A stretch of 64,000 bases of DNA from Cryobacterium breve. Its GTDB lineage: Bacteria > Actinomycetota > Actinomycetes > Actinomycetales > Microbacteriaceae. A program made the position numbers and the translations under genes. Below, in pieces: positions 40,744 to 49,624 of this stretch. Every line of letters starts with the position of its first letter. Position 1 is the stretch's first letter. Under the pieces are notes generated by a model. That model made no database searches. It was not told the origin of the DNA and saw only the letters and a list, made by a program, of their open reading frames with translations. The stretch covers positions 124,001 through 188,000 of the forward strand of contig NZ_SOGJ01000034.1 of the NCBI RefSeq assembly GCF_004402375.1, in the 5' to 3' direction.

Positions 40744-41553
40744 TTACTGCGAAACGTCGGACCCGAAGTACTTCTCCGAGATCGAGGTCAGGGTGCCGGC
40801 GGCGGCGAGCTTCTCGAGGGCGCCGTCGACGGCATCCGTCAGCGCCGTGCTGCCCTTGACGAACGCGAAGGATGTCGCGGACTTCTCGTCGGTGTTCGCG
40901 GCGACCTTGAGGCCGGTGGCGCCGGTCTGCTTCTGGTAGTCGAGGAAGGTCAGGTTGTCGTTCACGGTCGCGTCGACGCGGCCCTGTTCGACCAGCGCGA
41001 CGGATTGGGCCCAGCCCTCGACGGCCTGCACGTTCGCGCCGCTCTCGGTGGCGAGCGTGTTCCAATTGCTGGTCAGCGACTGGGCCGTGGTCTTACCGGA
41101 CAGGGAGTCGAAAGAGGTGATCGAGGTGTTGTCGCTCTTGACCACGATCACGCCCGTCGAAAACGTGTAGGGGGTCGAGAAGTCGTACTTGGCAACGCGT
41201 TCCGGCGTGGTCGTGACCTGGTTGGCGATGACGTCGAAGCGGCCGGCCTCGAGGCCGGCGAAGATGCCGTCCCACTGGGTTTCTTCGAACTTGACCTTGA
41301 CACCGAGCTCGGCTGCGACCGCCTCGATGATCTCGACGTCGTAGCCGGTCAGTGCGCCGGAGCCACCCTCGTGGAAGGTGAACGGTCGGTACGTGCCCTC
41401 GGTGCCGACGGTCAGCACGCCCGCATCCGTGACGGCAGACAGTGAGGTGTCGGCGCCGGCGGTGGCCGTGTCATCGGAGTCGGCAGCGGAGCAGCCGGCC
41501 AGCGACACGGTGAGCGCTGCGAGAAGTACCGCCGACATGATCTTGAGCTTCAT
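40744..41553 (-). CDS. Amino acid (probably cystine) ABC transporter substrate-binding lipoprotein
   Basis: 269 residues from ATG 41553. A lipoprotein signal with LAGC lipobox ends near residue 21. The type II periplasmic-binding-protein fold shows VLTVGTEGTYRPFTFHE, TGYDVEIIEAVAAELGVKVKF, then DGIFAGLEAGRFDVIANQV. The latter resembles FliY/TcyA-type cystine-binding proteins, so L-cystine is favoured over other polar amino acids. First gene of a three-gene importer operon. Confidence 0.88.
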   Translation of the reverse strand: MKLKIMSAVLLAALTVSLAGCSAADSDDTATAGADTSLSAVTDAGVLTVGTEGTYRPFTFHEGGSGALTGYDVEIIEAVAAELGVKVKFEETQWDGIFAGLEAGRFDVIANQVTTTPERVAKYDFSTPYTFSTGVIVVKSDNTSITSFDSLSGKTTAQSLTSNWNTLATESGANVQAVEGWAQSVALVEQGRVDATVNDNLTFLDYQKQTGATGLKVAANTDEKSATSFAFVKGSTALTDAVDGALEKLAAAGTLTSISEKYFGSDVSQ

Positions 41554-41849
41554 TGTTTCTGGCCTAACCGAGGTTGCAGGTGCGTATTCGTCGCCGGGAA
41601 GCAACGTCCGAAGACTAACAAGGAGTGAGCGTCAGCCAGTATTCCCGTGACACCCCACGTAATACAAGGTATGGGCCCTGGTCGTCGCCTCAGCTCGCAA
41701 TTCCGGCGTGGAATGCTGCGCGAGGCCTGCGCATGCTGCCGCGCGTACGGCGCGCAAACTCGGTGCCCCGGTTCGACGAGGACGAGCAGAGACGTCTTGC
41801 GGGCTTCCCGGGAAACGGCTGGCCGGGGCTGCGCCCCCTGATCACCGCG

Positions 41850-43994
41850 TCAGGATTTCACCGCCAGTGCGAACGGCAGCACCGCTGCGACACCCTGACG
41901 GCGGAGCAGTCGGCCTGCCACCGTAAGGGTCCAGCGACTGTCGGCGAGGTCGTCGACCAACAGGATCGGCCGGCCCTGCACCTCGTCGAGGGCCGCGGCC
42001 AGCTCCGGACCCACCGCGAAGCGGTCCCAGACATGGGAGAGCCGGTAGGCGCTGTTGCCACCGGCCGTGCCGGCGGGCCCGCCGTTAACGAGGTCGAGCG
42101 AGCCGAGCCAGGGCAGGCGGCCGGCGTCCGCGAACGCCCGGGCCACCGATTCGACCAACAACGGATGCCGTCGGGAGGGCACGCTGACCACGGCGGCCGG
42201 GCGTTCGTCCCAGCCCCACTCTGCCAGCACGCGGATGCAGGCCTGGATCAGAGCCGGGCTCGCCGGGGCATCCGTGGACGGCGCATCGGCGGAGATGGTG
42301 GCGAACAGGTCCCGCAGCGGACCGCCCCAGCCCAGGTCGGTGAGCCGGGCGAGGGCGCGGCCGGGCAGCATCCGTTCGGTGGCCGGGATGTTGCCGCGCA
42401 CGTTCACGCCGAGGCTCGCCACCCCAGTGGGCCACTGGGCGCGCGGCTCGAGGGCCACACCGACCCGGTCGAGCGACACGGCGGCGGCCGTGGCCATCTC
42501 GGGTCGCACGTCGCCGGGGAACCAGGCCGTGGTGCAGTTGTCGCAGCGACCGCAGGCCACCGCGGTGTCGTCGTCGAGGGCCCGTTGCAGGAATTCCATC
42601 CGGCAGCCGGTGGTGCGTTCGTAGTCGATCATGGCCTGCTGCTCGCTCACCCGGGCGGCGGCGATGCGTTCGTAGCGTTCGCGGTCGTAGAGCCAGGGCT
42701 GACCGGTCGCCACCCAGCCGCCGGTGACGCGGCGCACGGCCCCGTCGACGTCGAGCACCTTGAGCAGCAGTTCGAGCGGGCTGCGCTTGAGGTCGACGCG
42801 TGCCTCGAGCGCGGGTGTCGACAACGGTGCCGATCCGTGCTCGGTGAGCGCCCCGATCACAGCCTCCGCCTTGTGCTGACTGGGCATCGAGGAGGTGGCG
42901 AAGTACTGCCAGATGTCTTCGTCTTCGACTCCGGGCAGCAGCAGCACATCGGCGTTCTCGGTGGCGCGGCCGGCGCGTCCGACCTGCTGGTAGTAGGCAA
43001 CGGGGGAGGAGGGGGCACCCAAGTGCAGCACGAAGCCGAGGTCGGGCTTGTCGAACCCCATACCCAGGGCGCTGGTGGCAACGAGGGCCTTGACCTCGTT
43101 GCGTTTCAGCATGCCCTCGGATTCCTCCCGCTCGGCGGTGTCGGTCTGGCCGGTGTAGGCGCGCACGGGGTGGCCCGCGTCGCGCAGCAACCGTGCGGTG
43201 TCCTCCGCGGCCGAGACGGTGAGGGTGTAGATGATGCCGCTGCCGGGCAGTTCGTCGATGTGGCTGAGCAACCAGGCCAGCCGGGTGCGCGAGTCCGGCA
43301 GTCGCAGAACGCCCAGCCGCAGGGAAGACCGGGCGAGCGGCCCGCGGATGGTGACCACCTCGGTACCTGCTTCGGTGGTCGAAACCCGGTCGAGCTGCGC
43401 CGCGACATCCGTCACGACCCTGCTGTTCGCCGTGGCCGTGGTCGCCAGCACCGGCACGCCGGCGGGCATCTGCGCGATCAGGTCGCTCAGGCGCCGGTAG
43501 TCGGGCCGGAAGTCGTGCCCCCAGTCGGAGATGCAGTGGGCCTCGTCGACCACGAGCAGTCCCACCCGGGCCAGAAGCGCCGGGAGCTGATCGTCGCGGA
43601 ACTTCGGATTGTTGAGCCGCTCCGGCGACACCAGCAGCACGTCGACCTCGTCGCCCTGCAGCTGTTGCTGAACCTCCGCCCACTCGTGGGCGTTGGACGA
43701 GTTGATCGACACCGCACGCACCCCGGCCCGGGCGGCCGCGGCCACCTGGTCGCGCATCAGCGCGAGCAGCGGCGACACCAGGATCGTGGGGCCGGCACCC
43801 TGGCGGCGCAGCAACAGGGTGGCGACGAAGTAGACGGCCGATTTGCCCCACCCGGTGCGCTGCACGACCAGGGCCCGACGACGCTGGTCGACGAGGGTTT
43901 CGATCGCCTCGAACTGCCCCTCGTGGAAGTCTGCGTCGTCACGTCCGACCAGGGCGCGGAGGATCTCGAGAGCATCGGTGCGGGTGTCGGTCAT
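41850..43994 (-). CDS. recQ: RecQ-family DNA helicase with C-terminal phosphoribosyltransferase-like segment
   Basis: 714 residues from ATG 43994. Walker A QRTGWGKS (Lys51), DEAHCISDWGHDFRP, the ATTATAN motif, QVGRAGR (motif VI). A four-Cys zinc site follows: C...CGRCDNC in the RQC region. After about residue 600 the protein carries a PRTase-like segment with ILLVDDLADSRWT (Asp681, Asp682), the PRPP-binding loop pattern. This fusion is known in actinobacterial RecQ homologues, I believe. It should unwind 3'-tailed DNA in repair. Nearest upstream DNA holds a palindromic element and a PPOX remnant. Confidence 0.87.
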   Translation of the reverse strand: MTDTRTDALEILRALVGRDDADFHEGQFEAIETLVDQRRRALVVQRTGWGKSAVYFVATLLLRRQGAGPTILVSPLLALMRDQVAAAARAGVRAVSINSSNAHEWAEVQQQLQGDEVDVLLVSPERLNNPKFRDDQLPALLARVGLLVVDEAHCISDWGHDFRPDYRRLSDLIAQMPAGVPVLATTATANSRVVTDVAAQLDRVSTTEAGTEVVTIRGPLARSSLRLGVLRLPDSRTRLAWLLSHIDELPGSGIIYTLTVSAAEDTARLLRDAGHPVRAYTGQTDTAEREESEGMLKRNEVKALVATSALGMGFDKPDLGFVLHLGAPSSPVAYYQQVGRAGRATENADVLLLPGVEDEDIWQYFATSSMPSQHKAEAVIGALTEHGSAPLSTPALEARVDLKRSPLELLLKVLDVDGAVRRVTGGWVATGQPWLYDRERYERIAAARVSEQQAMIDYERTTGCRMEFLQRALDDDTAVACGRCDNCTTAWFPGDVRPEMATAAAVSLDRVGVALEPRAQWPTGVASLGVNVRGNIPATERMLPGRALARLTDLGWGGPLRDLFATISADAPSTDAPASPALIQACIRVLAEWGWDERPAAVVSVPSRRHPLLVESVARAFADAGRLPWLGSLDLVNGGPAGTAGGNSAYRLSHVWDRFAVGPELAAALDEVQGRPILLVDDLADSRWTLTVAGRLLRRQGVAAVLPFALAVKS

Positions 43995-44049
43995 CCGTTC
44001 AGCTTTGCAGATGCGGGTGACAGTGCGCCGAGCCGGGTGCCGGAACGCG

Positions 44050-44119
44050 CTCGCGGCGCAGGTCCTGGAAGCGGGCGCACGGTAGACCGTGCGCCCGCTT
44101 CCACAGGGTGCGCCGCGAG
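44050..44119. repeat. Nested palindromic element (copy B2)
   Basis: Outer stem CTCGCGGCGCA (44050-44060) pairs with TGCGCCGCGAG (44109-44119). Inner perfect 17-bp stem is 44067-44083 with 44086-44102 around an AG loop. Compared with copy B1 the inner arms differ at two positions and both changes are matched on the other arm (C-G to G-C, T-A to G-C), so pairing is kept. Confidence 0.88.
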
Positions 44120-44139
44120 TGACAGCGCGGTTAGGTGCA

Positions 44140-44287
44140 GCATCTCGGCGTCCCCGCCGGCCGCAGGTGAGATCTGCGGGCAACTGTCAGAGCGGGTGTT
44201 GGCCACGAGCATCCGGTGCCTCGGGCGCATGAAGGCGAGCACCTCGGCGAGGTTGACGGAGGTCGTGGTTGCAATGACTCTGCCCAT
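44140..44287 (-). pseudogene. Remnant of a PPOX-fold (F420/FMN-dependent) oxidoreductase
   Basis: The minus strand from ATG 44287 reads VNLAEVLAFMRPRHRMLVAN, then TRSDSCPQISPAAGGDAEM. This matches the N-terminus of pyridoxamine-phosphate-oxidase-like F420-dependent enzymes (RxHRMxLATTRxDGxPQxSPV). After about 49 residues similarity ends and the frame enters the palindromic element B2. The rest of the ~130-residue protein is missing, so this is a truncated, inactive copy. With element B2 it explains most of the 364-base gap 43,995-44,358. Confidence 0.55.
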
Positions 44288-44358
44288 GTTTCACGGCTGC
44301 GGCGGAACGCATGCCTGGCCGCCGGCACCGGTCCGCATCACCTCGCTATGCTCCAACG

Positions 44359-45081
44359 GTGAAGGCCATCCAGGAAATCGAAACGCGCATGCACCCCGAA
44401 TCCGTCGCCGGGTTCCGGCTGGTGCTCGCGGAGGCCCGGGTGACCGACACCATTCTGCTGCCGGTGCGGGCGATGGAACGCATGGTGACGCCCGTGCAGT
44501 GGATGCTGCGCCGCGTCGGCGCGCACGGCATCCGTTTGACCAAGGCTGGGTATCTGCCGCCGGTCGTGGTCGTGGAAGCCTCAACCCAACTCGACTGGGG
44601 CTGGCCCGGCACGGCCAGCAGGGAGAGTCATTTTTTGCCGCTGCTGGAGTTGCGCGCCCATCTGCGCACGGCCGGTCTGCTGCGCGTGAGCAAGGGAATG
44701 CTGCTGCAGACCAGTCGCGGCCGGGCGCTCGCCGAGGCACCGCGAGAGCTGTGGTGGCACCTGGCGAGAACCGTGCACCAGAGCCGCAATGTGGCCGAGA
44801 CCGACGCCGTCAGGCTGCTGCTCCTGCTGATAGCGCGGCGGGGTTTCGATGAAAGCGAGCTGTTCAAGCAACTGCTGGCCCTCAGCTTGGAGACCGTGGG
44901 CTGGGTGCGGGCCGACGGTGCCCCGCTCTCCGGCGACGCGGCGTTTGCCCTGGTGCTGCCGAAATGGCGCCTGCTGCGGGGGCTGGGTGTCTTTGACGTC
45001 GGTGCGACCAGTTACAGGCGGTGGATCGTCACGCCCGGCGGCGCTGCGTTCGCCCGGGCCGCCCTGCAGTCCGAGGCGTGA
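44359..45081 (+). CDS. Hypothetical protein
   Basis: About 240 residues from GTG 44359 (ATG at 44389 is an alternative; neither has a strong RBS). The protein is mostly helical with Arg/Leu-rich amphipathic segments, without membrane helices or recognised catalytic motifs. VGAHGIRLTKAGYLPPVVVV near residue 50 and GLLRVSKGMLLQTSRGRALA near 105 look like two related winged-helix-like units; this is my reading, not a family match. No family is named. Its neighbours give no functional clue. Confidence 0.75.
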   Translation: MKAIQEIETRMHPESVAGFRLVLAEARVTDTILLPVRAMERMVTPVQWMLRRVGAHGIRLTKAGYLPPVVVVEASTQLDWGWPGTASRESHFLPLLELRAHLRTAGLLRVSKGMLLQTSRGRALAEAPRELWWHLARTVHQSRNVAETDAVRLLLLLIARRGFDESELFKQLLALSLETVGWVRADGAPLSGDAAFALVLPKWRLLRGLGVFDVGATSYRRWIVTPGGAAFARAALQSEA

Positions 45082-45202
45082 GCGCCGAGTCCTTCCTGTC
45101 TCGCCGAGGGGGAAGCTGCGGGCCTCGCCGCGTGACAGCACGGCCCTGGCCGGGGCTCCCCGGCGTGACGAGCACGTTGTGTGCAGGTGGTTGGATTGAC
45201 CC

Positions 45203-46477
45203 ATGACCTCCAGACCGGACTACATCGATGATTTCGCCGACTTCATCACCGCTTCCCCGTCGTCCTACCACGCCGCAGCCGAGGTCGCCCGCCGCTTGGA
45301 CGACGCCGGTTTCGACCGCGTCAGCGAAACGGACGAGTGGCCTCGCGAGGCGGGCCGCCGCTACATTGTGCGTGACGGCGCCGTCATCGCCTGGGTGCAG
45401 CCGGACGGCGCGGGTCCGACGACACCGTTCCGCATCCTCGGCGCCCACACCGACTCGCCCGGCTTCAAGCTGAAGCCGAAGCCGACCATCGGCGCCCACG
45501 GCTGGCTGCAGGCCGGCGTCGAGGTCTACGGCGGCCCGCTGCTGAACTCCTGGCTCGACCGCGAACTCGAACTCGCCGGACGCCTGACCACCATCGACGG
45601 CACCGAGCACCTCGTGCGCACGGGGCCGTTCTGCCGAATCCCGCAGCTGGCCATCCACCTCGACCGCGACGCCAACACCGCACTCACCCTCGACCGGCAG
45701 CGGCACCTGACTCCGGTGTTCGGCGTGGGAAACGCGAGCCAGGCCGACCTGGTCGGGCACCTCGCGGGTCTCGCCGGGCTGGTGGGCGAGGATGTCGCCG
45801 GGTATGACGTCTCTACTGTCGACACGGCACCGCCGGCCCGGTTCGGTCTCGGCAACGAGCTCTTCGCCGCCGGACGCATGGACAACCTGTCCTCGGTGCA
45901 CGCCGGCCTTGTCGCCCTGATCGGGGCATCCGCACCGGTGGGGCAGATCCTGGTCTTCGCGGCCTTCGACCACGAGGAACTCGGCTCCGAGACCCGCTCT
46001 GGCGCGAGCGGACCGCTGCTGGGCGACATCCTGACCCGGATCGGGGCGGGGCTCGGAGCATCCGTCAGCGATCGCCTGCGCGCCTATGCCGGCTCCTGGT
46101 GCCTCTCGGCCGACGCCGGCCACTCGGTGCATCCCAACTACCCGGAGAAGCATGACCCGGCGAACATGGTCGTCGCCGGGGGTGGCCCGTTGCTGAAAAT
46201 TAACGCCACGCAGCGCTACGCGACGGATGCCGCTGGTGCGGCCCTCTGGGCTCGAACCTGCGCGCAGGCGGGCGTGGTCTACCAGGAATTCGTCTCGAAC
46301 AACACGGTGCCCTGCGGCTCCACGATCGGTCCGCTGACCGCCACCCGCCTCGGTATCCGCACGGTGGACGTGGGCATCCCGCTGCTCTCCATGCACTCCG
46401 CCCGAGAACTGTGCCATGTGAACGACCCGGTGGCGCTGTGCGCCGCGATCGGCGCGTTCTTCGCCCCGGCCCCGTAA
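45203..46477 (+). CDS. M18-family aminopeptidase
   Basis: 424 residues. Metal-binding motifs occur in order: ILGAHTDSPGFKLKP (His, Asp), the AGRMDNLSSVHAGLVAL region (Asp), FAAFDHEELGSETRSGA (Glu pair), ADAGHSVHPNYPEKHDP and a C-terminal SMHSARELCHVNDP (His). This is a complete M18 dinuclear-zinc aminopeptidase (ApeB/aspartyl-aminopeptidase-like), which removes N-terminal residues, commonly acidic ones, in the cytosol as a large oligomer. It is apparently monocistronic. Confidence 0.93.
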   Translation: MTSRPDYIDDFADFITASPSSYHAAAEVARRLDDAGFDRVSETDEWPREAGRRYIVRDGAVIAWVQPDGAGPTTPFRILGAHTDSPGFKLKPKPTIGAHGWLQAGVEVYGGPLLNSWLDRELELAGRLTTIDGTEHLVRTGPFCRIPQLAIHLDRDANTALTLDRQRHLTPVFGVGNASQADLVGHLAGLAGLVGEDVAGYDVSTVDTAPPARFGLGNELFAAGRMDNLSSVHAGLVALIGASAPVGQILVFAAFDHEELGSETRSGASGPLLGDILTRIGAGLGASVSDRLRAYAGSWCLSADAGHSVHPNYPEKHDPANMVVAGGGPLLKINATQRYATDAAGAALWARTCAQAGVVYQEFVSNNTVPCGSTIGPLTATRLGIRTVDVGIPLLSMHSARELCHVNDPVALCAAIGAFFAPAP

Positions 46478-46546
46478 CGGGCGACGGGGGCCGCGCCCCA
46501 TCGGACGAGGAAATTCGAGTTCAATACTTATGGATAGTTCACATAT

Positions 46547-46565
46547 CTGATAGCGTAACTATCAG
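46547..46565. promoter_or_regulatory. Inverted-repeat operator candidate upstream of epimerase-MerR pair
   Basis: CTGATAG (46547-46553) and CTATCAG (46559-46565) form a perfect 7-bp inverted repeat with a 5-base spacer. It lies in an AT-rich patch 55 bases before the epimerase start, unlike surrounding DNA. The MerR-type regulator two genes downstream is the obvious candidate ligand. Confidence 0.6.
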
Positions 46566-46619
46566 AGTTGGCACACTGTCAGTGACACGGCTCTCTCGTC
46601 GTTCGCAAAGGAGAATCCA

Positions 46620-47564
46620 ATGGCCGTCCACCTCGTCGTCGGCGCCGGCTACATCGGCGAAGCCCTCGCCCGCGCCCTCGTCGCGCGTGGCGACACCGTC
46701 CTGGTCGCGACCCGTTCCGGCACGACCGTTCTTGGAACGACATCGATCACGGTCGACGCGTCCGATCCGGATGCCCTGGCCGCAGCGGCAGCGGGTGCAG
46801 CCACGATCTTCCTCGCGACCGGCCCTCGCCAGTATCACCGCTGGCCGGAACTGTGGCCCCCGATGCACCGGGCCGCCATCGAAGCTGCGCACCTGTCCGC
46901 GGCCCGACTGGTGTTGATGGGCAACCTCTACGGCTACGGCAAGGACAGTGCCATGCCGATGTCCGAAACGACTCCGCTGCACCCGACCGAGCCGAAGGGC
47001 CAGGTGCGCGCCGACGGGTGGGAGCTCGCCCTCGCCGCCCAGGCCCGAGGCGAAATCGACGTCGTCGAGGTGCGGGCGAGCGACTACTTCGGACCGGGCG
47101 CCGGGCGGAACAGCCAACTCGGCTCGGCTTTCTTCGGACCGGTTCTCGCGGGCAGGTCAGCCCGGATCTTCGGCAGTGCGACCGAACCGCACAGCTGGTG
47201 CTACCTTGCCGACATCGTCGCCACCTTGATCGCGGCCGCGGACCACCGCGGGCCGTGGGGCAGGGTCTGGCACGTGCCAGCTGCGGAGCCGCTCTCCCGC
47301 GCCGAGATCGCCGAGCAGGTGAATCGACTCACCGGCGAAGAAGGCAGCGTCAAGGCACTGAGCCCGGCGTTCCTGCGACTGCTCGGCGTCCTCGTGCCGT
47401 TCATCCGGGCGGCCAACGACTCGTCCTACCAGTTCAACCGGCCGTTCCTGGTCGACTCCATCGAGACGGAGCGCCTGCTCGGGGTTCATGCCACACCATG
47501 GGCGGAGTCGTTGGCCTTCGTGATCGAAAGCTATCGGGCGCCGGCCGAGCGGGCGGACGCCTGA
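46620..47564 (+). CDS. NAD(P)-dependent epimerase/dehydratase-family (extended SDR-like) protein
   Basis: 314 residues. The N-terminal dinucleotide-binding loop is VVGAGYIGEALA (GxGxxG at 8-13). The catalytic Tyr/Lys pattern of SDRs is not typical: the Lys-containing YGKD occurs at about residue 104, and the protein resembles the atypical group of NAD(P)-binding oxidoreductases. RLVLMGNLYGYG and ASDYFGPGAG are family-like blocks. No pathway genes are nearby. It is translated 2 bases before a MerR regulator, suggesting substrate-induced expression. AAAGGAG precedes the start. Confidence 0.83.
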   Translation: MAVHLVVGAGYIGEALARALVARGDTVLVATRSGTTVLGTTSITVDASDPDALAAAAAGAATIFLATGPRQYHRWPELWPPMHRAAIEAAHLSAARLVLMGNLYGYGKDSAMPMSETTPLHPTEPKGQVRADGWELALAAQARGEIDVVEVRASDYFGPGAGRNSQLGSAFFGPVLAGRSARIFGSATEPHSWCYLADIVATLIAAADHRGPWGRVWHVPAAEPLSRAEIAEQVNRLTGEEGSVKALSPAFLRLLGVLVPFIRAANDSSYQFNRPFLVDSIETERLLGVHATPWAESLAFVIESYRAPAERADA

Positions 47565-47566
47565 CC

Positions 47567-48211
47567 ATGGCGGAAGCCGACATGAAGATGGCTGAACTCA
47601 GTTCACGCAGCGGCATGGCGGTTGCGACGATCAAGTTCTATCAGCGGCAGAATCTGCTGCCGCCAGGACGTCGCACGGGTCCGAATCAGGCACTGTACGG
47701 AGACGCGCACCTCGGTCGCATCCGTCTCATCGTCGCTCTGACCGAGGTCGGTGGCCTCACCGTGGCGGCCGCCCGGCGGGTGCTCGAAGCCATCGACTCC
47801 GAGCTCCCGCTGCCGGAGACCTTCGAGATCGCCCAGCATTCCGTGTCCGAGGCTGTCGATCCGACGGCCGTGCCGGCGGACGCCCTGGCCCACGTGGACG
47901 CCCTGATGCCGGGCTGGCACGTCTCCGACGACAATCCCGGTCGCCTCGCGGCGGCCCAGGTATTCGACACGTTCACGGGTATCGGCCAGGTCGACGCCGC
48001 GGGTTGGTTCCGGCGCTACGCGGAGGCGGCCTTCCTGGCGGCCGAGGCCGACATCGATGAACTCGATGCCCGCATCGAACGTGCGGCGAAGGCCGAGATC
48101 GTCGTCGTGGGCACCGTGCTCGGCGACCGGCTGTTCTCGGGCCTGCGCCGGGCTGCCCAAGAACATCTGTCCTCGCTCCGGTACCCAGCGCCGCCGGCGT
48201 CCGAGCTCTGA
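47567..48211 (+). CDS. MerR-family transcriptional regulator
   Basis: 214 residues. The winged-helix domain reads MAELSSRSGMAVATIKFYQR, then QNLLPPGRRTGPNQALYGDAHLGR, the MerR N-terminal signature. The C-terminal ~140 residues are an unfamiliar helical domain, without the Cys ligands of metal-sensing MerR proteins, so an organic ligand is probable. It follows the epimerase by two bases and probably acts on the inverted repeat at 46,547. Confidence 0.88.
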   Translation: MAEADMKMAELSSRSGMAVATIKFYQRQNLLPPGRRTGPNQALYGDAHLGRIRLIVALTEVGGLTVAAARRVLEAIDSELPLPETFEIAQHSVSEAVDPTAVPADALAHVDALMPGWHVSDDNPGRLAAAQVFDTFTGIGQVDAAGWFRRYAEAAFLAAEADIDELDARIERAAKAEIVVVGTVLGDRLFSGLRRAAQEHLSSLRYPAPPASEL

Positions 48212-48350
48212 AGCAGATCGCACGCCCCGCCCCGTCGTGTGGCATCGTTCCCTGGTCTGGCTGTCGGTGGCCATGGCTGTGCTGGTCGTGGTGTGCCTGA
48301 TCGGGGACGCGTGCGGCCATCCTCACCGGGTCGCACCTTCGGGGGCCAGG

Positions 48351-48554
48351 TCAGCCGGCGTAGACCCGTTGGCGGCGTCCGTGGACGGGGTGGCCGGAGC
48401 GGGACTCCACCAGGTCCTCGTCATCGGCAAGGGTGCATCCGCTTTCATGCACGATCACCGGCCAGACGATGTGCCGGTCGATTTCGACCTGGGCCGTACC
48501 GCCGATTCCGCACTCCCGGCAATGAACGGTCAGAACCCAGTCGCTTAGTCTCAT
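48351..48554 (-). CDS. Small possible zinc-binding hypothetical protein
   Basis: 67 residues starting MRLSDWVLTVHCRECGIGG, with a CxxC and a further Cys in VHESGCTLADDED. About three quarters of third codon positions are G or C, consistent with coding. Its RBS is weak. No family recognised. The opposite strand is also open here (48,057-48,548), but its residues are less protein-like. The rest of the 423-base gap 48,212-48,634 shows only scattered ORF fragments. Confidence 0.45.
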   Translation of the reverse strand: MRLSDWVLTVHCRECGIGGTAQVEIDRHIVWPVIVHESGCTLADDEDLVESRSGHPVHGRRQRVYAG

Positions 48555-48634
48555 CTTTGGACGTTCGCCTATCTCGGCGAGATCGGCAAGGGGGTGTACA
48601 TCGGCGCTGCGATATGCAAGCCGAGCCGCACGGC

Positions 48635-49537
48635 TCAGGCGGGATTCGCCTTGGCGAGGCGTGCGATGCGGGTGCGGGCGGCATCTTCTGAGGTCGACGA
48701 CCGGCCCAGCAGCAGGCGCACCAGGCCGAGAACGGCTCCGGTGGCCCAGACCACGGGCAGCAGGGAGCGCCGGAGGCCGAGCAGCTCACGGTACTCGCGG
48801 GGGATCGAGGCGACGGCGCCGGCGAACATCACCCGGTAGAACGGCATCATGCCCCGACGGAGCGGTGGATTACGAATGAAGCGAACCGCCTCGGCGACGC
48901 GCTCGTCGCTTTTCAGGATGCCGGCGTCCTTGAACGCATCGAGCTGGGCCTGCAGTTCGGACGCGGAGCGGGGCGGATTGTGCACGCCGACGAGTTCGCC
49001 GGCCTTGGCCCACTCGCGCACGTAACCGTCGGCGCCGCCCGGGATGGGGCCTCCCCAGATCGAGTGCGTGGACAGGAACGCGTCCGTGAAGACGATGTGC
49101 ACCCAAGCGAGCAGCTCCGGGTCACCCGCGGCATAGGGGCGCTCGATGCCCTGGGAGTCGCGGTACGTTCCGGTGACACGGTCGTGGAAGCGCCCCACCC
49201 GGGACGATTCGCTCGCCGCCAGGGTGGTGTCGGCGAAGGTCACGGTGACGAGCCACTGGATGGTGCCGGAGAGTCGTCCGAGCGGGTCTTCCTTGTAGCG
49301 GGACCAGTCGTGCACGCCGGCCATCGCGCCGGGATGGAGGGTTTGCATGAGCAGGGCACGGATGCCGGCGACCATCGTCGCCATCCCACCGTGCACGGCC
49401 CAGGAGGCCGAGCCCGGACCGAAGAAGCCGACGTCGTCGCCGAGTTCCATTTTCTCCACCCACCGCGGGCGGCCCTCACCGTTTCCGGAGAGAGTCACCA
49501 GAAGATGCGACCGCCAGCTGTCCACGAACCTGCTCAT
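48635..49537 (-). CDS. Oxygenase MpaB family protein (DUF2236)
   Basis: 300 residues. Characteristic blocks are MQTLHPGAMAGVHDWSRY, GTIQWLVTVTFADT and AYAAGDPELLAWVHIVFTDAFL-type sequences with conserved His residues that bind haem b in the Lcp/MpaB group, and a C-terminal hydrophobic stretch (LLPVVWATGAVLGLVRLLL). Members include the rubber oxygenase and mycophenolic acid MpaB; the substrate here is unknown. It is divergent from the photolyase gene, with an 87-base gap. Confidence 0.88.
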   Translation of the reverse strand: MSRFVDSWRSHLLVTLSGNGEGRPRWVEKMELGDDVGFFGPGSASWAVHGGMATMVAGIRALLMQTLHPGAMAGVHDWSRYKEDPLGRLSGTIQWLVTVTFADTTLAASESSRVGRFHDRVTGTYRDSQGIERPYAAGDPELLAWVHIVFTDAFLSTHSIWGGPIPGGADGYVREWAKAGELVGVHNPPRSASELQAQLDAFKDAGILKSDERVAEAVRFIRNPPLRRGMMPFYRVMFAGAVASIPREYRELLGLRRSLLPVVWATGAVLGLVRLLLGRSSTSEDAARTRIARLAKANPA

Positions 49538-49624
49538 GGACCGAGGCTAGCCCGTGGCGGCTGGGCATCGGCCTCGAACCCGGCGGGCAGCGCGAGTGCT
49601 CGGGACCGATCTAAACTCGGTACC

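Noticed and set aside
41554-41849. Riboswitch or T-box upstream of the cystine transporter
   Set aside because: I saw no conserved box or extended pairing; the region holds at most an unremarkable promoter.
41625-44852. 1,075-codon plus-strand frame
   Set aside because: Almost entirely antisense to recQ; no domain content. Its length only reflects the scarcity of stop codons.
45029-46501. 490-codon minus-strand frame
   Set aside because: Antisense to the M18 aminopeptidase gene.
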